A stretch of 64,000 bases of DNA from Closterium sp. Naga37s-1 (GCA_947471745.1 CANJKZ010000263.1:372001-436000), one strand, 5' to 3'; counted from the stretch's first letter, positions 11,825-22,241 are shown. Numbers and translations: made by a program. The notes: generated by a model not told the origin, from the sequence alone.

Positions 11825-12213
11825 CTCTGCTTGTACTGTGATCTCTATATATATACCTGCATGCTTTCAGCTTCGTCTTGCGTACGTGGCCACTCGGGCC
11901 AACACTGCTGATGTGTTCACCAAGGCGCTTCAGCCTTGTGATCATCAGCGTTTCTGTACTGTTCTAGGCCTTGTGCCTACTGTCCCTCACTTGCTCACTT
12001 CTTGACTCTGCTTCGTCTTGCGTACTTGGTCAGCTTCGTCTTGCGTACGTGGCCACTCGGGCCAACACTGCTGATGTGTTCACCAAGGCGCTTCAGCCTT
12101 GTGATCATCAGCGTTTCTGTACTGTTCTAGGCCTTGTGCCTACTGTCCCTCACTTGCTCACTTCTTGACTCTGCTTGTACTGTGATCTCTATATATATAC
12201 CTGCATGCTTTCA
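11687..12213 (+). repeat. Triplicated 3' tail of copia 1
   Basis: The segment beginning CAGCTTCGTCTTGCGTACG, which encodes the last 46 or so residues of RNase H, occurs three times: from 11687, 11868 and 12031. Copies 1 and 3 are followed by the same AT-rich stretch (CTCTATATATATACCTGCATG). The periods are about 181 and 163 bp. Only the first copy is joined to RNase H, so the others are redundant. Confidence 0.9.
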
Positions 12214-12400
12214 CTTTCTAGTTGTGATCAATGTACCTCTTGTTATATTATCAAACTGCATGTGAACTGGTCTTGTGACCACTTGCTTGTGCTCGGAATT
12301 TGTGTGGTATCCTTGATATCCACCCTGAGCTTGTTTTTCTTCGCTTTGCTTTGACTGGTCTTGTGACCCCTTGCTCTCCCCCACTTAGCCTATGGGGGTG

Positions 12401-12538
12401 TGTCAAACATTATATATGTTATAGTTGTGTAGGCTAAAGTGGGTTAGCCTTCTAGGGGGTACACTACTCTAGGGTTTGGTACTTGTACTCCCATTCCCCT
12501 TCTAGTTCATCATTCTCGTTCGTTCTTAGTTTGTAACA
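12401..12538 (+). repeat. 3' LTR of copia 1
   Basis: Matches the 5' LTR over its full 138 bp with about three substitutions. The preceding CTATGGGGGTG is a short purine-rich tract suitable for plus-strand priming. Confidence 0.9.
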
Positions 12539-13734
12539 ACTGGCACTAACCGCATTTGGGTACTGGCATACTCACTGCTACGGGAACTGCTAGTGCAAGA
12601 GGCATACGGCGGAGTTATTTCGGGTCACTACGGGTTTGTAAAAACGCCACAGCAACTGCAGCTGTATTATTACTGGCCGGAGCTATTAACCAACGTACAG
12701 CACCACGTGGGATCGTGCCCCACATGTCAGGTGATGAAAAGCTTGCGTAAAAAGACAGCAGGTCAACGGTTTTGACGCCGAGCGCGCCTGGCAGCAAGTT
12801 ACAACGGATTTCGTCACGGGGTTACCTTCAAGCCCTTGCGTAACGACGCGGTCATAGTTGTGGTTGACCGACTGACGAAAATGGCTCACGACGATGCGTG
12901 CAGTAAATCGATCTCAGCCGAAGAAACCTATCATCTGTTCATACAACTGTCGTTCGCCTGCACATGATACCAGCCGCAATCATCAACGACAGCGACACGA
13001 AGTTCACCAGCAACTTTTGGAAGAATTTGTGGGAGCAGTTCGGGACCCGGCTATAGTTAAGTTCGTCGTACCACCCCGAGACCGACGGTCAAATGAAGAG
13101 AACGAACCAGACTATGTAGCAGCTGATTCGTGCTACGTGCGACGACCCGACAACCTTGGAGCAGCATTTGCCGCTGATCGAGTTCGCCTACAAGCGACGA
13201 CGCAGCAATCCCCCTTTTACCCGAACTATGGGTAGAACCCCACATTGCCTATGACGCGCGAACCCGCGCATCAGAACCCGCGCATTATTGCTAAAAGGAA
13301 CGCCGACCGCCACCGCCGCCCTGCTACGTACCAGTCAGGAGACTAGGTACTCCTCGACACTTAAGAGTTTACGCCTGCCCATCATGCCGAAAAAAAGCCA
13401 GCACTACTGTGGCCCGTTTCAGATAAGCCACATGATCACACCCGTCACCGTCCATATTCTGCTACCTGCCGGTACATCAGCGCGTCGTTCCACGCCAGGC
13501 TCATTCGGACGACACAATCACCCGCATCGTCCGAGCGTCAAGCTCAGGAATTTTTTGAGCCATTAGATTCGCCACCCCACAGAAGTCCGAAAAAAATAAA
13601 GTTTCTCGTTCGCTGGAAAGACCGCAACCCCATAGAGGCTAGTTGGGTGTCCCTGGCCAACATCGAAAGTCACCTTGCTTTGCAAGTGTACCTGCGAAGT
13701 CGGGGATTCCGCGACATACACGCACTCGCATAGT
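12539..13734 (+). pseudogene. Ty3/gypsy integrase and chromodomain remnant (element 2)
   Basis: Resumes a gypsy integrase immediately after the copia LTR, but it is not the continuation of element 1. Its first residues (TGTNRIWV, YYYWPELLTNVQHHVGSCPTC) repeat the zinc-domain segment already present at 4280-4485 with many changes. The integrase core is recognisable through frame breaks: TTDFVTGLPSS near 12800, [13 protein letters not shown] near 12980, and YHPETDGQMKRTNQTM near 13070. Near 13590-13700 a chromodomain-like segment reads FLVRWKDRNPIEASWV. This places the family among chromoviruses. It carries many stops and is dead. Confidence 0.8.
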
Positions 13735-13775
13735 GGAGGGGGGGGGGGGGGGGGGGGGGGGAGGGGTGGGGGGGT
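13735..13775 (+). promoter_or_regulatory. Poly-G polypurine tract of gypsy element 2
   Basis: A run of about 30 G interrupted by one A and one T lies just before the proposed 3' LTR at 13781. Its position matches the polypurine tract that primes plus-strand synthesis. The length may have expanded by slippage or be uncertain in the assembly. Confidence 0.6.
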
Positions 13776-13780
13776 GGTAG

Positions 13781-14052
13781 TGTAAGGATTTTTTCGACAT
13801 TCCTTACCGCGCATCTCAACATCGTGTGCAGGACTGACCGTTTTTTTCGCCTGTTAGTGATAACGGTGTTTCGCCGCCTTCGCGCTCCAAACCATGCATC
13901 GTTTGTGTCGCCCGAGTCAGCCTACGCTTCGGGGCTAGCTTGAACCTCGTTGCCAGCACCTCACTAGCTAGCTCGCACTCTCCGCGTTACCGTTTGCATG
14001 TTTCCTTATCAGTATTCGCTCATGCTTTGTACTCGTTTGCCAAATTACTACA
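13781..14052 (+). repeat. Probable 3' LTR of gypsy element 2
   Basis: Begins TGTAAGGATTTTTT directly after the poly-G tract and can be ended at ATTACTACA. Its length (272 bp) and its start resemble the LTR at 474-753. The end is a guess based on length and a terminal CA. Confidence 0.5.
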
Positions 14053-14724
14053 ATCCTCGCTTACTCGATATCCATAAGTGATGTTTTATCAAATTTTATC
14101 GAATGAACTGTAACAAATCATAGCCTACAAAACAAATCGGGCTCTATTCAGTCTGGCAAAGGTGACTCCCTGTTAACCTTCAATACTATGCGGAAGCGAT
14201 TAACTCAGTTCCACAAACATAAACTAGGCAACACTTAACATCACTTGTGAACCAAGTGAGTAGTTATGCCAAGCTTAGCTTGTGGAGTGAGTGTTCTGGT
14301 TGAGCAGAGTTTCGGCAGCACTTCGTTGTGTATCTACTCTCGTCAATACGTAATAGTAGATTGTATGCTTGAAATCATGAAAGCATTGTTGATGAAAGCA
14401 AATACAAGCACACATATAAGAGAGGTCCTAGGTCTTCGCTTTGCTGTCATTGAACAACGGTTGTAAAACTGCTTTGATTTGCCGCTGTAGAATAACTGTC
14501 TTCAACCTGCACTGCTGCCAAATTCTCCTGCTGATTCTCATCGCGAACATTCATGTTTACTCGTGTGCGATAATGAACGCCCGTGTGAGATTCCCGTTTT
14601 TCAGTTACGAACGGATTTTACCGTTTTGTACCTCTGTCGAAATAATGACGCAAAGCAGCGCGACTTTCTGGCGATTTTTTCTGCTCGCCGAGTCTGCGCG
14701 AAAATTCCGTTAGTCAACTGCGAA
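14053..14724. other. AT-richer interval without a recognisable gene
   Basis: No domain, long open frame or repeat was recognised. Base composition is more AT-rich than the retroelements around it. It may be older intergenic host sequence, because it borders the insertion site of the solo LTR. Confidence 0.4.
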
Positions 14725-14729
14725 GTCTC

Positions 14730-14856
14730 TGAGAAGAAACGAGGAATGAGAATGACTAAGGGAAGGTTGGGTACAAAAATGCAAACCCTAGAAGACTGTA
14801 CCCCATATGTGCTACCCCACTATAGCCTACAGTAGCTCTGTCATATAAATCTGACA
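14730..14856 (-). repeat. Solo copia LTR with 5-bp target duplication
   Basis: On the minus strand it starts TGTCAGATTTATATGAC and ends TTTCTTCTCA. Its middle (CTGTAGGCTATAGTGGGGTAG) aligns with the copia 1 LTR. It is flanked by GTCTC at 14725-14729 and GTCTC at 14857-14861, the 5-bp duplication expected of an LTR-element insertion. No internal sequence is left, so the element was removed by LTR-LTR recombination. Confidence 0.85.
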
Positions 14857-14883
14857 GTCTCGTGTGCCGCACGTGCCCCTCAT

Positions 14884-15084
14884 CACGACCGATATATTTC
14901 TCGGTCGTGCAGGACAAGATGATTGCTGACGCGATCGTGCGTTGTCCTGCGCGTGACGGAGCGATCATGTCGCTCCGTCTTGTATCGATCGTGCGCACTG
15001 TGCACGATCGAAACAGTGGCGACACACGCGCATGTTTTGTGGTGCCACACGCGCATGTGTCAGGACCCCACGCGTGGGTCCTGA
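14884..15084. repeat. Cluster of short perfect hairpins
   Basis: Successive inverted repeats: 14884-14892/14901-14909 (CACGACCGA), 14910-14917/14942-14949 (CAGGACAA), 14955-14964/14970-14979 (GACGGAGCGA), 14986-14994/15002-15010 (CGATCGTGC) and 15060-15068/15076-15084 (TCAGGACCC). There is also a direct repeat of CACACGCGCATG in the gap. It lies in what may be the 3' LTR of minus-strand copia A. Confidence 0.75.
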
Positions 15085-15139
15085 CTTTCGCGCAAGTCTC
15101 GAGCCCCACTTCTCCCCGACACACTCGAAACTCACAACC

Positions 15140-15320
15140 AACCTTCATGAAAAAACTCGACATTCATGAATCACGGAACATTCATGAAACACAGAACTTT
15201 CATGAACGCACATGTTCGTCGATAAAAACAAACATGAGCGGACATGAGCCGACATGAACGAACATGAGCCGACATGAACGAACATGAGCCGACATGAACG
15301 AACATGACTTGTCCTGATCC
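15140..15320. repeat. CATGAA/ACATGAGC short tandem repeats
   Basis: TTCATGAA-type units at 15145-15205 pass into three and a half copies of a 21-bp unit containing GAACATGAGCCGACAT at 15225-15310. Probably part of the copia A LTR. Confidence 0.75.
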
Positions 15321-15454
15321 GTCACGACCGATCATGATCCCACAGCAACAACACGCGAAACGAAATGCGAAAACGAATGCACACAGAACATACACAAAAT
15401 GCATAACATCATGCAAGCGGCTGGTTGCAGTGCAAAATAGTATTTTGCACCCAA

Positions 15455-15475
15455 AAAACTCCCTCTCAAGCAGTC
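15455..15475 (-). promoter_or_regulatory. Polypurine tract and LTR edge of copia A
   Basis: On the minus strand GAGAGGGAG is followed by TTTTTTGGGTGC. In the two related elements the same place reads GAGGGGGAGTTTGTTGG, where the LTR would start TGTTGG. The 3' LTR should therefore extend to lower coordinates, perhaps to about 14863; its far end is not established. Confidence 0.5.
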
Positions 15476-15502
15476 GCCTGCTTGCACTCCCTTTGCGTGA
15501 GC

Positions 15503-17473
15503 CTAGTTAAGGGTCATGCCGCACAGCTTAGCACAGCGCCAGTGGGGTTGTTCAGCAAGCCGCTTCGTGAGAAAATCTGCCGGCTGCTGCTGCGTTTTCA
15601 CATAGAGTGGCTGGATGGATCCCCTCTGCACCTCCTTGCACGGCCAATGCCATTTGATCTGCATGTTCTTGGTGAGCCCATGCAGCACACCATTCTTGGA
15701 CATTGCAATGGCACTAGAATTGTCACAAAACAGCGGTGTGGCAGTCTTCTGCTCATGCCTTTTCTCCTCCAGCAGCTTCCTCAGCCAAATCAGCTCCTTG
15801 GCTGCATGGTAAATTGACATGTACTCTGCTTCAGCTGATGATCCCGCCGTTTCCACCTGTTTCTTTGACCTCCAGCTCACGGGCCCACCACCAGTCACGC
15901 ACACATATCCTCCCACTGAGGACATGTCCTCCTTTTCCGAAGCCCAAGTTGCATCAGCAAACCCCTGAGGAATAGCTCCCTCTCCCCGAGTTGCTCCCCC
16001 TTCTCCTTGAGAACCTCTGCTCCCTCCAGCTTCATTTGGGCCACGGCTGAGTATTGAACTCCAACGGTGGGGTAGGAGTTCAGATACTGGATGATATGGT
16101 CAGCTGCATCCACCTTCTCCTCGGTGGGATTTTGCACCACCCTGGCCAGCTGCCCCACAGCAAAGGAGATGTCCGGCCTGGTGTGCACTGCTGCATAGAG
16201 CAAGCTCCCAACCATGGACTGAAAACGAGCCTGCTCTCGCTGATCCACTCCTTCGTTCTCACCAGCTTTGATGAGTTTAAATCCAGATGGAAGTGGTGTG
16301 GTGATCTTCCTTCCGATCTCTATCTCATACTTGCTCCCCATGTCATTGATGTACTTCTCCTGGTGCAGCTTCACCCATCCATTGCTGACATCCCTCTCAA
16401 TGTGCATCCCCAGGTAGTAGTTCGCCTCCCCCAGGGTCTTGCACTTGAAGTTTTGCATCAGCTTCTGCTGCACCTTCATCACCTCCTTCTTGCTACTCCC
16501 AAACAAGAGGATGTCGTCCACGTACACCAGGAACATGACGAGGCTTTCCTTCTCCCCCATGAGGAAGGCCCTCGTCACATGCACTCGCCCTGAACCCTAT
16601 CTCCTCTAGAACCGAAGACAACTTCTTGTACCAGCAGCGTGGTGCTTGTTTGAGGCCATAGATGGCCTTCTTCAGCTTGCACACACGCCCGGTGCCATCC
16701 TCATAACCTGGCGGCTGCGACATGAACACCTCCACATCTATCAGCCCGTAGAGGAAGGTTGTGGTGATGCCCATCTGCACTATCACCCACTCACACACAG
16801 CTGCACCGGCAAGGAGAACACACAATGTTGGTGACTCAGCAGTTGCAGCAAAAGTCTCCTTGAAGTCCTCCCTTTCTTTCTGTTGATAACCCCTTGCCAC
16901 CAGCCTGCTCTTGTAAACTGACACGGCTCCTTTGTTGTCAGTTTTAATCCTTGGAATCCAGCCACAGCTTATGGCTTTCTTCCCCTCCGGCAGTGGCACC
17001 AGCTCCCATGTCCCATTCTCCATTTGGCTGTTATATTCAGCATCTCTTGATGCCAGCCACTTGTCCCGGTCTGGTCCGTTAAGGGCTTCTTCCATGGTCA
17101 GTGGCTGAGTTGGTGCGGGTGCCATGAAGTAGTAGACTTCTTCTTCAGCTTCCTCATCGGAGTCACAGCTGCTTTGAAGCACCAGTAAGGCATCGGGTTG
17201 CTGCTGCTCTCCTTTGTAGTCCCTCAGCTTCAATGCGGCTGCTTGCATCTGCCTTTCGATCATAGGTGAGAGACCACGGCCTGTGGGAAGGGATTTCGTT
17301 TGGGTCCTTCTTTGGGGAAGGGTGGGGGGAATCACACGTGTTATGGGGTGAAGTTCTTCAGGTGCACCCGTTGGCTCCACGCCCTTGACCACGTGAAGCT
17401 CTGCTGCACCCTCCTCCTCCTGTGCTACTGTGGTCTCTTCCCCACCCCACTCCTCCTTGGCCTCAAACCCCAT
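15503..17473 (-). pseudogene. Copia A RT and RNase H (two frameshifts)
   Basis: Minus-strand copia pol. RVT_2 starts near 17150 (LTMEEALNGPDRDKW) and includes KAIYGLKQAPRCWYKKL near 16650. After a frameshift at about 16580-16600 the catalytic YVDDILLFG follows at about 16500-16525. A second frameshift near 15980 restores the first frame. RNase H then follows with GGPVSWRSKKQVETAGSS and the C-terminal ADFLTKRLAEQPHWRC. The protein end (GMTLN) is at 15503. Related to copia C, D and H by the same RT signature words. Confidence 0.85.
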
Positions 17474-17477
17474 GGCT

Positions 17478-18300
17478 GCCTACTGCAGTTGCTGCACAAT
17501 CTGCTCCTTTGGCTGCTTGGACCAGCTCCCGTAGGTGATGTCTTCCATGAACGTGACATCCCTTCTGTAAAAAACGACTCCCTTGCTCGGCTCCCACAGC
17601 AGCCACCCCTTGCTTTCGGCTACCAACCCCAAATGCACGCACCACACAGCCGTTGCACTCAACTTATTGCGATGTGCCTTGGGGATATGGGCCACAGCCA
17701 TGCAACCAAACATACGCAACATGTCAATGGGCAGCTTCCTCCCAAGCCACCTCTCCATGGGGACCCATGACTCACCACCGACGTTGGTGAACACCCTGTT
17801 CTCAACCACCGTAGCGTGGCGCACAGCATGTGGCCACTTTGGGTTCCCTAACCCCGACTCAATGAGAAGTGCCCGTGCCGTTTCTAGCACCGTGCGGTTT
17901 GCCCGTTCAGCTATGCCGTTGAACTGTGGAGTGTAAGAGATTGTGAGCTCTCGAATGATGCCCTGTTTCTTCAGCCATACAGTCAATTCTTCCCCAAGGA
18001 ACTCCCCACCCCTATCAGTCCTGATCCGCTTCACCTTTTGCCCGGATTGTTTCTCCACGAACGGCAGCCATTCATCGCATATGGTGGACGGCACATGGTC
18101 CTTCTTCTTGATGGGGTATGCATAGGTGACTCGGCTCCAATCATCCACGATGGTGAGAAAGTACTTCTCCCCACGCTCCCCCACAACCGGTAGCGGCCCC
18201 ACCACATCCATGTGCACCAGCTCCAGTAATTTCTTGCTGCCACCCTCGGTTGCATGGAACGGGAACCGAGTAAACTTGCTTAGCAAGCAAGTTTCACACT
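17478..18300 (-). pseudogene. Copia A integrase
   Basis: Retroviral-type integrase core from about 18230 (LVHMDVVGPLPVVGERG). Catalytic residues fall in TIVDDWSRVTYAYP, IRTDRGGEFLG and the downstream FNGIAERANRTVLE (D, D, E). It is separated from the RT frame by one in-frame TAG at 17478-17480. At about 18286 the frame differs from the upstream protease segment by one base, in the poorly preserved CETCLLSKF zinc region. Confidence 0.85.
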
Positions 18301-19420
18301 TGTGGGTTGTGCTGCACCTGTCAGCTTCAGTCCCTTAACTCCTTCCTCCTTTTGCAGTTGCTGCAGTGCGGGCATTGCAATGTGCCCGAGACGGTGGTGG
18401 GCTGTCATCCAGTCAGTCTCTCCACCCTTTGCTGAAACCTTCAGATCCTCTGCAGCTACATCATTGCACTCCCCCTCAGATCCACCTTCTTCGCCCCATG
18501 TCATCACAGGAAGCTGCCACATGGAGTTGCAGATGTCACGGCTCTCGTGAAGGTCCCACAACACCCGCTTTCCCAGCTGCCCCGTGAATGTCTTGGCTCC
18601 CTCGGTGGAGGTGCTGACCCCGCACTTGCCTAGTTTCCTGAGGGAGATAAGGTTCGCTCTAAGGTCAGGGACAAGAAGCACATCACTTAGCACCACTAGT
18701 TTGCCATCGGCTCCTTTGAATGCAGCACGTCCCAACCCCGTCACCTTGAGAGCGTGCCCGGGTGCCGACTTCACCTTCGCAATCGGTGCAGTCCCCACTT
18801 TGTCAAGGAGGTTGGCCCTTGGAGTCATGGTCCATGCCGCTCCGTATCCAGAATCCACGTGTTGAGTGGGTGCAGTGCAGCTCCAGCATGGGCGACCACT
18901 GCGTCCTCATCCGGCTCTCCAACGAGGAAGAAATGACTGGCTTCCCTCTCCTCCTGTTCGGTCGGTTCATCATCGGCAACCGCTCTGGCGCCGTTCCCAT
19001 CTTGATTCCTGTTGGAGGGGGTCCACCAGGTTGGTTTAGTCCTACACTTGAACCATGGGTGACCCACTTTCTCACAGTACCAGCACTTGCCCTCCATCCT
19101 CCCTGGTCCCCTTCCTCTGCCTCTACCACCTCTGCCTCCACCACATCCTGCTCCTCTACCGCCTTGCTGGTTGGAGGGCTCCTCCTCCTTAGACGCTCCT
19201 CTCCCAGGCCCTTGCCATTTCTTGCCTCTGCCCCTTTTTCCTCCTTGCATGGCGTAGCTGCTGCTCCCCTCTTCACCTCCCCTCAGTTGGCGCCTCCTGA
19301 AGTCCTCCTCGAGAATCTTGGTGCGAATCCACTCCAAGGTCCAGGAGCTCTGGTTTTGAGGAACGCTCAGGCCACTTGTGAAGATCATCCATGACTCCGG
19401 CAGCAGCGACAACATCTTCA
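18280..19420 (-). pseudogene. Copia A gag C-part, protease and GAG-pre-integrase
   Basis: The gag part begins about 19420 (LLPESWMIFTSGLSV) and includes an Arg/Gly-rich stretch and the knuckle CWYCEKVGHPWFKC near 19070. It runs on as WILDTERHGP, and a frame change near 18850 leads to the protease-like DSGYGAAWTMTPRANLLDKV. The pre-integrase TAHHRLGHIAMPALQQL lies near 18370-18410. The gag N-terminus is absent because copia B sequence is joined here. Copia H (39466-43371) shows the intact order. Confidence 0.8.
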
Positions 19421-21330
19421 TACATTTGGTTTGTTCGGGGTAGACAATTCCGGCGATTGCACGTCGAATATTTTCCATGCGTTGTAATGCTTTTCGATGC
19501 CCAGGTGTAGTCCCCACTGTGCGCGTTAGGAGAATCTTCCGGCCCGTGCAGTGTGTGGTCGGTACTGTAGCATGCAGCCAAAAACTCGTAACATTTTCGT
19601 GTTGCCCAATTTTCCTGTCCGCAGCAGATGCGGTGATACGCTGTTTGGGAGCGATGATGACGAGAGCAAGTTGTGCAGCAGCAAAGCATGGTCCATCGCC
19701 TCAGGCCACTGATGGTTGGATAGCCGCATGCCACGTAACAGCTTGCGCATGGTGTTCTGGAGGGTCCTGTTCATTCTTTCTGCCATGCCTTGCTGCTGGA
19801 GAGCATAGGGAAGAGAGATGAGTTGCTTGATGCCTCTCTCTGCCAGGTACTACTTGAATCGTTGAGACTGATATTCTCCTCCTCCGTCTGACTGGAAGCT
19901 TTTTAGTTTCACTCCTGATTCCCGTTCTGCTACTGGGAGCCATGCGACGAAGGCTTCGAAGGCCATGTCGCGACTCGGAAGGTTAAGATGCCAGTCGTAT
20001 CTGGTGGCGGCGTCGATGAAGGTGATGACGTAGTTGTACGCTCCCTGTCCACTTTCACGAGCGTACAGTATGTCGCTGTAAACTTTCTCCAGTGGTGCGT
20101 ATACTAGCGCGCTTGGATTGTGGTGTGAGATGAATGGCTGATGGGGTAAGTCGGCTTCAGGGCAGGCAAAGCATGTTCCGCGGACTCGTAAAAGTTCTCT
20201 GCCGTCGGGTAGGAGTAGTGAGTCCTTGTTGAGTACTCCTGCTCTTATCGTGTTGTTCAGTGTTGTGTTGCTAGGATGCCCTAACCTCTGATGCCATAAC
20301 GATTCGCTAGCCCGATGTCCAGGTGATCTTCTGCACATATCGAAGTTGGAGTAAAATGTTGTGGTGGTATTGACGCTTCTGTGGGTTTCACGTGGAGTGG
20401 GAGTTAGCTGCTGGGCTGGAGTTGGTGGAGAATGGTCGGTGGGAACTGATGCTGTCGAAGGAGTAGTGATTGGTGTTGTTGTTGGTGTTGTCGCTGCTTC
20501 TGCCAGTGTTGTCTTTGCTGCTGCTGGTGTTATCTCTGCTTCTGTCGATGTCGCCGCTCCTGCTGCCGTTGCCGCTGCTGTTGTCTCTGCTACTGCCAAT
20601 GTTGTTTCTGCTATTGCTGGTGTTGTCCTTTCTTCTCCTGTTGTTGTCTGTCGAATTGTTGCTAACGCTGTCGTCCGTTCTGCTTCAGGTATGGTGTGCG
20701 AGTACCACAATCCTCCAGGGCTGAAGTCAGGATCGAGGTATGGCGGGTGTGTCCAAGAGGTGAAGTTGACGATTGCGTCACTGTCGGCGGTGCCTTGATC
20801 TGGAACGAAGTCGAGGACGAAGACGTTGTTCTTCAGGACTGCCTTCCCGATGTAGAGTCCACCTTTTCGGTTGTACAACTTGAACTCCTGAGTGGTGCTA
20901 TCGGCTTCAAGGTGAATCCGTTTTGCGATGAGTTGACTGACGCTGAGTAAGTTGTAGCCGAGTCCTTCTGCGATCAAAACCTTAGACATTTGCAGGATAA
21001 CATTAGTTTCTCGAGATTGAAGTTGAACTACCCCTTGTCGTCATGTGCGCAGGTTTTGGTTGTTGGCGACGGTGATTACGAACGAACGATATGGACCTGC
21101 ACGAAGAACGTCACGTTGAACGAAGCGACCCGCGGAGCACATATGTTGTCCGCAGCAGCTGTCCAAGAACCAGGTGTCTTTCCCGGACGGCTCGCTTTGG
21201 GCGATGGCTGCGTACGTCGGATTTGGCTCCAATGATTCGCGGTGAGGAGTGCTTTCGTCGAGCTGTTCTTTGGGTGAGTAGTTTGGTGGTGAGCCGGTGA
21301 TGCAGGAGTCCATCGTTCTTGTCATGCAAC
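19420..21330 (-). pseudogene. Copia B protease, pre-integrase and integrase fragment
   Basis: A different copia family on the minus strand. The protease region near 21170 reads DTWFLDSCCGQHMCSAG, with Cys where active enzymes have Gly. Next come ITVANNQNLRT and EGLGYNLLSVSQLIAK (20990-20920), a Thr/Ala-rich repeat, and the pre-integrase ESLWHQRLGHPSNTTLNN near 20270. Integrase begins KVYSDILYARESGQGAYNYV near 20080 with FQSDGGGEYQSQRFK near 19870. After a stop at about 19850 it continues AERMNRTLQNTMRKLLRGM. It is cut near 19420, where copia A gag begins. RT is missing. Confidence 0.8.
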
Positions 21331-21645
21331 TGATGATATTTCTTGTTCCTTCTGCAGGTTGTGGCGCTGTCGTTGAAGACGACGCCTAGTTGGAGGGATG
21401 CTGTTGTGTGGAGGCTACTTGGCTTCTTGGAGGGCGGAGCTGGCGTGGTGGTGTTGATTGCTGTTGATTCGGGCAGTGAACGCGGAAATGTCCTGACGTT
21501 TTGCAGAGGTGGCAGAACGGTGGTACGTATTTCCGTGTTTGATGCTCGTTCTGTCGGTTGTTGTTGTAGCGTCGTTGAGTATGAAAGGCGAATTCCGGTA
21601 CTGACCCCCTTTTCTTGTGACGTTCTTCGTGCAGGTCCATATCGT
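21087..21645. repeat. 29-bp perfect inverted repeat within copia B
   Basis: 21087-21115 is the exact reverse complement of 21617-21645. Both arms are inside copia B coding sequence. The arms begin ACGATATGGACC and, in the other orientation, GTGACGTTCTTC. Confidence 0.9.
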
Positions 21646-22200
21646 GCCGTCGAGGAAGCCAAGAATTTGAGCGCCTTCCATCATCAGCTCGAACTCAAAC
21701 GACCAGGTATAGAAGTCCTTTTCGTCGAACGGTGTTGACGTTTGCAGTTTCAGGACGTGTGCAAACTGCGACTGTATCTGAAGCACGTCCAATGCTTTTT
21801 ATTGTCCAGGTGGAGGCTGGTTTTGGCATGAAGCTGATGGAGCCACGTTGAGGCTCGTACGGAGCAAAGGTAGGCTGCTGTTGATTTCCGCGCGCATAGG
21901 ATGAGCCGTCTAGACTGATGGGGGTGACGCCATTATTGTTGTCACTGTTGTTTGATTGCGCATGTTCTGTTTGCTGATGCTGTTCGTAGAACGACATGAA
22001 GGAGAAGAATTTCTCCATCATGCTTGGGTCAAAGCCGGTTGCCTGGTTCGCAGGAGTTTCAGTAGACTCAGAAGTTAGTCAAGTTGTGCCTCCCTCTGTC
22101 TATAGTCCAGAGGTTGGAGGTGGAGTAGGAGTAGTGCTGGGAGATCCGTTAGAGGAAATTCTCTCCTTCTGTGTTGCCATGCCTTTTGTTGTTGTAGGAG
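21386..22200 (-). pseudogene. Copia B gag (frameshifted)
   Basis: Fragments in more than one frame. The N-terminal pieces are KKGMATQKE-like sequence near 22180 and MMEKFFSFMSFYEQHQQ at 22021. Then comes a capsid-like piece starting MDVLQIQSQFAHVLKL, with FYTWSFEFELMMEGAQILGF near 21690. The zinc knuckle CHLCKTSGHFRVHC is near 21490-21530. The knuckle identifies gag; the rest rests on position. Confidence 0.65.
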
Positions 22201-22227
22201 TTTGAACAGAGTTGAGTCTCGCCTTGT

Positions 22228-22241
22228 TAGTTCTCATACCA
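22228..22241 (-). promoter_or_regulatory. Primer binding site of copia B
   Basis: On the minus strand TGGTATGAGAAC directly follows the LTR end. It is a tRNA-Met type site with two differences from TGGTATCAGAGC. Confidence 0.65.

Larger units (their letters stand above)
4585..12538 (+). mobile_element. Ty1/copia retrotransposon 1 with two 138-bp LTRs
   Basis: A full-length but inactivated copia element: LTR, primer site, repetitive leader, gag, protease, integrase, long repetitive linker, RT, RNase H, LTR. Protease-integrase-RT order is diagnostic of Ty1/copia. The two LTRs are each 138 bp and differ at about three sites. The flanking 5-mers do not match (GGCGC on the left, ACTGG on the right). 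The two flanks are different gypsy copies whose integrase segments overlap in content. This suggests ectopic recombination rather than one simple insertion. Confidence 0.85.
16964..20440. repeat. 3477-bp duplicated segment, copy 1
   Basis: Matches 27816-31292 at a constant offset of 10852 bases without any gap. One substitution was noticed (G at 17909, A in the other copy at 28761, changing Arg to Trp in the integrase). It spans the copia A/B chimera junction. Outside these limits the two flanks are unrelated. Confidence 0.95.
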
